A DNA stretch of 64,000 nt from Eshraghiella crossota. GTDB lineage: Bacteria; Bacillota; Clostridia; Lachnospirales; Lachnospiraceae. The stretch is from assembly GCF_025148445.1 (NCBI RefSeq), contig NZ_CP102270.1, forward strand, positions 930,001-994,000, written 5' to 3'. Both the position numbers and the translations under genes were made by a program. This document shows, in pieces, positions 61,472 through 64,000 of this stretch (its first letter is position 1; every line of letters starts with the position of its first letter). The notes beneath the pieces are model-generated. The model worked only from the letters and a program-made list of their open reading frames with translations, had not been told where the DNA came from and searched no databases.

Positions 61472-61497
61472 GGTTGCAGTCCATTGGGGCTGCAACC
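61472..61497 (+). promoter_or_regulatory. Hairpin upstream of the lipoprotein array
   Basis: GGTTGCAG (61472-61479) and CTGCAACC (61490-61497) form a perfect 8-bp stem 4 nt before the AAAGGAG ribosome site of the first array gene. It has no T-tract. It may affect translation or mark the end of the upstream transcript. Confidence 0.5.
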
Positions 61498-61513
61498 TTA
61501 AAGGAGTGATTAT

Positions 61514-62572
61514 ATGAAAAGTAAATTAATAGTATTATCAGGAATTATGTTGACAGCAACATTACTTCTTACAGGGTGTGGAAGCAAAAATCTTGACATT
61601 GATAATAAGGAAACATCATTAAAAGAAGAGACTTCCGGAAATATAGAGAATAATACAACAACTAAATCCAATGAAGAAATGCCGGAAGGAGGGTATAAGT
61701 ATCAAAATGAATCATTCTATGTTAATTTATTCGCTTATGAGCTAAAAGACGAAAAAGTAGTAAAGACAGATGTATATCCCGATGCACCGATTACCCTTAA
61801 CGATGGAAAAGCCAAAATGTGTATATCACAATATTGGACATATATGTACAATGATGAAATTACTGATTCTGATAACATAAATTATTTTTTATTATTTCAT
61901 GATGGCAATTATATATATTTTGATACAGAAGAAGGTACTGATAAAATGTATCAGAGTAAATCAAAAAATGGTGAGCAGATATTGACTGATTTTGCTGTTG
62001 TTCCGGATAAATCAGGAGGAAAGTATGTAGCAATAGGCGCAGCACGAAATACTAAGGAGTATATGAGTGAATACGGTGAACGAGAGCATGGTTTAGGGGA
62101 TGTATTGGCATATGATTTTGTAACTGAAGATGGCACTGCTGAAAAGTGTGAGATAGTACCATACAGTGAGAAATATGAATTGGAAGAAGGCGAGGTCTGT
62201 TCTGATTTATCCTACGGGCAGGAGATAAGGGAACTGGGAATATTAGAATATGGATTTAATCCATCCCATGAATTTGTTTATCAGAAAGACGGTAAGGTAT
62301 ATTATACCTCATTACAGTGTAATCAGAAAGAAGATGAGGTTAATACGGAGTTTAACACAATTTTTATATGTGATGATAAGGTATATCCCGCATTTGATGG
62401 AAAGGAAGTCCTTAAATATGTTATACCAAGTAACGGAGGAATCAGGACAGAACTTGATTTATCGGGATTGCCAAAAGGAGAACATATTGTGTTTACCATA
62501 ACTGTTAATAGTAATGGTGATCGTACTGATATGTGTTCACGTTCAAGATTTGCAAAGATAGTGATAGAGTAA
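61514..62572 (+). CDS. Tandem-array lipoprotein, copy 1
   Basis: A 352-residue lipoprotein: signal with lipobox LLTGC (Cys22), a Thr/Asn/Glu-rich spacer (23-60), then a beta-rich body. No known domain recognised. It differs from copy 2 chiefly at residues 64-86 and 191-200, while the last ~120 residues are nearly identical. Its upstream region is unlike that of copies 2 and 3, so it is the left end of the array. Confidence 0.8.
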   Translation: MKSKLIVLSGIMLTATLLLTGCGSKNLDIDNKETSLKEETSGNIENNTTTKSNEEMPEGGYKYQNESFYVNLFAYELKDEKVVKTDVYPDAPITLNDGKAKMCISQYWTYMYNDEITDSDNINYFLLFHDGNYIYFDTEEGTDKMYQSKSKNGEQILTDFAVVPDKSGGKYVAIGAARNTKEYMSEYGEREHGLGDVLAYDFVTEDGTAEKCEIVPYSEKYELEEGEVCSDLSYGQEIRELGILEYGFNPSHEFVYQKDGKVYYTSLQCNQKEDEVNTEFNTIFICDDKVYPAFDGKEVLKYVIPSNGGIRTELDLSGLPKGEHIVFTITVNSNGDRTDMCSRSRFAKIVIE

Positions 62573-62606
62573 TATTTATGAAATATGAATCTGGATGAAT
62601 CAACGG

Positions 62607-62622
62607 AAACGGTGTACCGTTT
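62607..62622. promoter_or_regulatory. Inverted repeat in array spacer, first copy
   Basis: AAACGGT-GT-ACCGTTT, 7-bp arms, between copies 1 and 2, 25 bp before the next ATG. It is repeated between copies 2 and 3. Confidence 0.45.
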
Positions 62623-62646
62623 AACAAAACTCAAAGGAGTAACTAA

Positions 62647-63705
62647 ATGAAAAATAAATTAATAGCTTTATCAGGAATTATGTTGACAACAACATTACTT
62701 CTTACAGGGTGTGGAAGCAAAAAACTTGACATTGATAATAAGGAAACATCATTAAAAGATGAGACTTCCGTAAGTATAGAAAATAATACTACAACCAAAT
62801 CCAATGAAGAAATGCCGGAAGGAGGATATAAATATTCAAATATATCTGGCTTTGTTGATCTATCCGCTTATGAAAAAAAAGATGGAAAAGCAGTAAAGAC
62901 CCATGTATATCCAGATGCACCGATTACCCTTAACGATGGAAAAGCCAAAATGTGTATATCACAATATAGGACATATATGTACAATGATGAAATTACTGAT
63001 TCTGACAACATAAATTATTTATTATTATTTCATGATGGCAATTATATATATTTTGATACAGAAGAAGGCACTGATAAAATGTATCAGAGTAAATCAAAAA
63101 ATGGTGAACAGGTATTGACTGATTTTGATGTTGTTCCGGATAAATCAGGAGGAAAGTATGTAGCAATAAACGCAGCACGAAATACTAAGGATTATATGAG
63201 TGAATATGGTGAACGAGAGAGTGGTGGAGGTGGTATACTGGTATCTGATTTTGTAACTGAAGATGGCACTGCTGAAAAGTGTGAGATAGTACCATACAGT
63301 GAGAAATATGAATTGGAAGAAGGCGAGTCCTGTGCGGATTTATCTTATGGACAGGAAATAAAGGAACTGGGAATATTAGAATATGGATTTAATCCATCCC
63401 ATGAATTTGTTTATCAGAAAGACGGTAAAGTATATTATACCTCATTACAGTGTAATCAGAAAGAAGATGAAGTTAATACGGAGTTTAACACAATTTTTAT
63501 ATGTGATGATAAGGTATATCCCGCATTTGATGGAAAGGAAGTCCTTAAATATGTTATACCAAGTAACGGAGGAATCAGGACAGAACTTGATTTATCAGGA
63601 TTGCCAAAAGGAGAACATATTGTGTTTACCATAACTGTTAATAGTAATGGTGATGATAGTGATATGTGTTCACGTTCAAGATTTGCAAAGATAGTGATAG
63701 AGTAA
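62647..63705 (+). CDS. Tandem-array lipoprotein, copy 2
   Basis: A 352-residue paralogue of the gene at 61514, same lipobox (Cys22) and same length with no indels. Substitutions cluster at residues 64-86 (YKYSNISGFVDLSAYEKKDG here) and 191-200. The C-terminal half is almost the same as copy 1. RBS AAAGGAG precedes the ATG. Confidence 0.8.
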   Translation: MKNKLIALSGIMLTTTLLLTGCGSKKLDIDNKETSLKDETSVSIENNTTTKSNEEMPEGGYKYSNISGFVDLSAYEKKDGKAVKTHVYPDAPITLNDGKAKMCISQYRTYMYNDEITDSDNINYLLLFHDGNYIYFDTEEGTDKMYQSKSKNGEQVLTDFDVVPDKSGGKYVAINAARNTKDYMSEYGERESGGGGILVSDFVTEDGTAEKCEIVPYSEKYELEEGESCADLSYGQEIKELGILEYGFNPSHEFVYQKDGKVYYTSLQCNQKEDEVNTEFNTIFICDDKVYPAFDGKEVLKYVIPSNGGIRTELDLSGLPKGEHIVFTITVNSNGDDSDMCSRSRFAKIVIE

Positions 63706-63739
63706 TATTTATGAAATATGAATCTGGATGAATCTACGG

Positions 63740-63755
63740 AAACGGTGTACCGTTT
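63740..63755. promoter_or_regulatory. Inverted repeat in array spacer, second copy
   Basis: Exact second copy of the AAACGGT-GT-ACCGTTT element, 25 bp before the copy 3 start. Confidence 0.45.
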
Positions 63756-63779
63756 AACAAAACTCAAAGGAGTAACTAA

Positions 63780-64000
63780 ATGAAAAATAAATTAATAGCT
63801 TTATCAGAAATTATGTTGACAGCAACATTACTTCTTACAGGTTGTGGAAATAAAAAACTTGACATTGATAATAAGGAAACATCATTAAAAGATGAGACTT
63901 CCGTAAGTATAGAAAATAATACTACAACCCAATCAAATGAAGAAATGCCGGAAGGAGGATATAAGTATTCATCGGAATCAGGCTCGGCCGGGTTATTTGC
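63780..64000 (+). CDS. Tandem-array lipoprotein, copy 3, 3' end cut off
   Basis: The first 73 codons of a third copy run to the right edge. The lipobox LLTGC is kept. It follows copy 2 closely through EEMPEGGYKYS and then diverges at the same hypervariable place (SESGSAGLF). One signal-peptide change (Gly10 to Glu: ALSEIM) puts a charge in the hydrophobic core, which could impair export. Confidence 0.78.
   Translation, partial: MKNKLIALSEIMLTATLLLTGCGNKKLDIDNKETSLKDETSVSIENNTTTQSNEEMPEGGYKYSSESGSAGLF

Larger units (their letters stand above)
61514..64000 (+). repeat. Tandem gene array with exact 1133-bp period
   Basis: Gene starts at 61514, 62647 and 63780 are spaced exactly 1133 bp, and the 74-bp spacers at 62573-62646 and 63706-63779 differ at a single base as read by eye. 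The array continues past the right edge. Confidence 0.95.

Overview
The window reads as chromosome of a motile, low-GC Gram-positive anaerobe of the class Clostridia, most probably family Lachnospiraceae. Reasons: Firmicutes-type Shine-Dalgarno sites (AGGAGG) before nearly every gene, a CodY regulator, a Bacillus-like fla/che operon with FliY, CheC, CheD and SwrD/FlbD, lipoproteins with LLTGC lipoboxes, and AT-rich intergenic DNA. The genus cannot be fixed from sequence alone. No tRNA, rRNA, CRISPR array, insertion sequence or prophage is visible, and no gap between genes exceeds about 210 bp.

Region 1 (1-15556) is a type IV pilus locus: pilT (cut by the window edge), pilC, a major prepilin, pilD, a PilM-PilN fusion, a PilO-like protein, four minor prepilin-like proteins and a 1456-residue exported protein, closed by a strong terminator. 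The order of four minor pilins followed by one very large exported protein resembles the fimU-pilV-pilW-pilX-pilY1 tip module of Gram-negative pili, although the large protein shows no recognised homology to PilY1. This is the most interesting unit in the window.

Region 2 (15571-21210) holds comM (yifB), dprA, topA and codY. ComM and DprA act on incoming single-stranded DNA in transformable bacteria, so their position beside a pilus locus is suggestive. codY has an extended -10 promoter and a 12/15 match to the CodY box, pointing to autoregulation.

Region 3 (21221-55031) is one continuous fla/che operon of about 34 kb: flgBC-fliEFGHIJ-motE-fliK-flgD-(TIGR02530-type gene)-flgE-flbD-motAB-fliLMY-cheY-fliOPQR-flhBAFG-ycgR-cheB-cheA-cheW-cheC-cheD-(102-residue-class membrane protein)-fliA-fapA-(95-residue protein)-a SwrB-like pair-a truncated MltG-like protein. 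It encodes the basal body, the type III export gate, the hook, the stator, the C-ring, most of the chemotaxis pathway with three CheY-P phosphatase-type proteins, and the flagellar sigma factor. The order dprA-topA-codY-fla/che-sigD-swrB-rpsB-tsf matches Bacillus subtilis, with trmFO-codV-clpQ-clpY missing and motAB, ycgR, fapA and several small genes added.

Region 4 (55097-59807) is housekeeping: rpsB with a structured leader, an enlarged tsf, typA (bipA) on the minus strand, and a divergent two-OB-fold SSB-like gene.

Region 5 (59850-64000) is accessory and secreted: a possible small RNA or attenuated leader, a CxHxC-type lipoprotein, a small secreted protein, and a tandem array of lipoprotein genes repeating with an exact 1133-bp period and running off the right edge.
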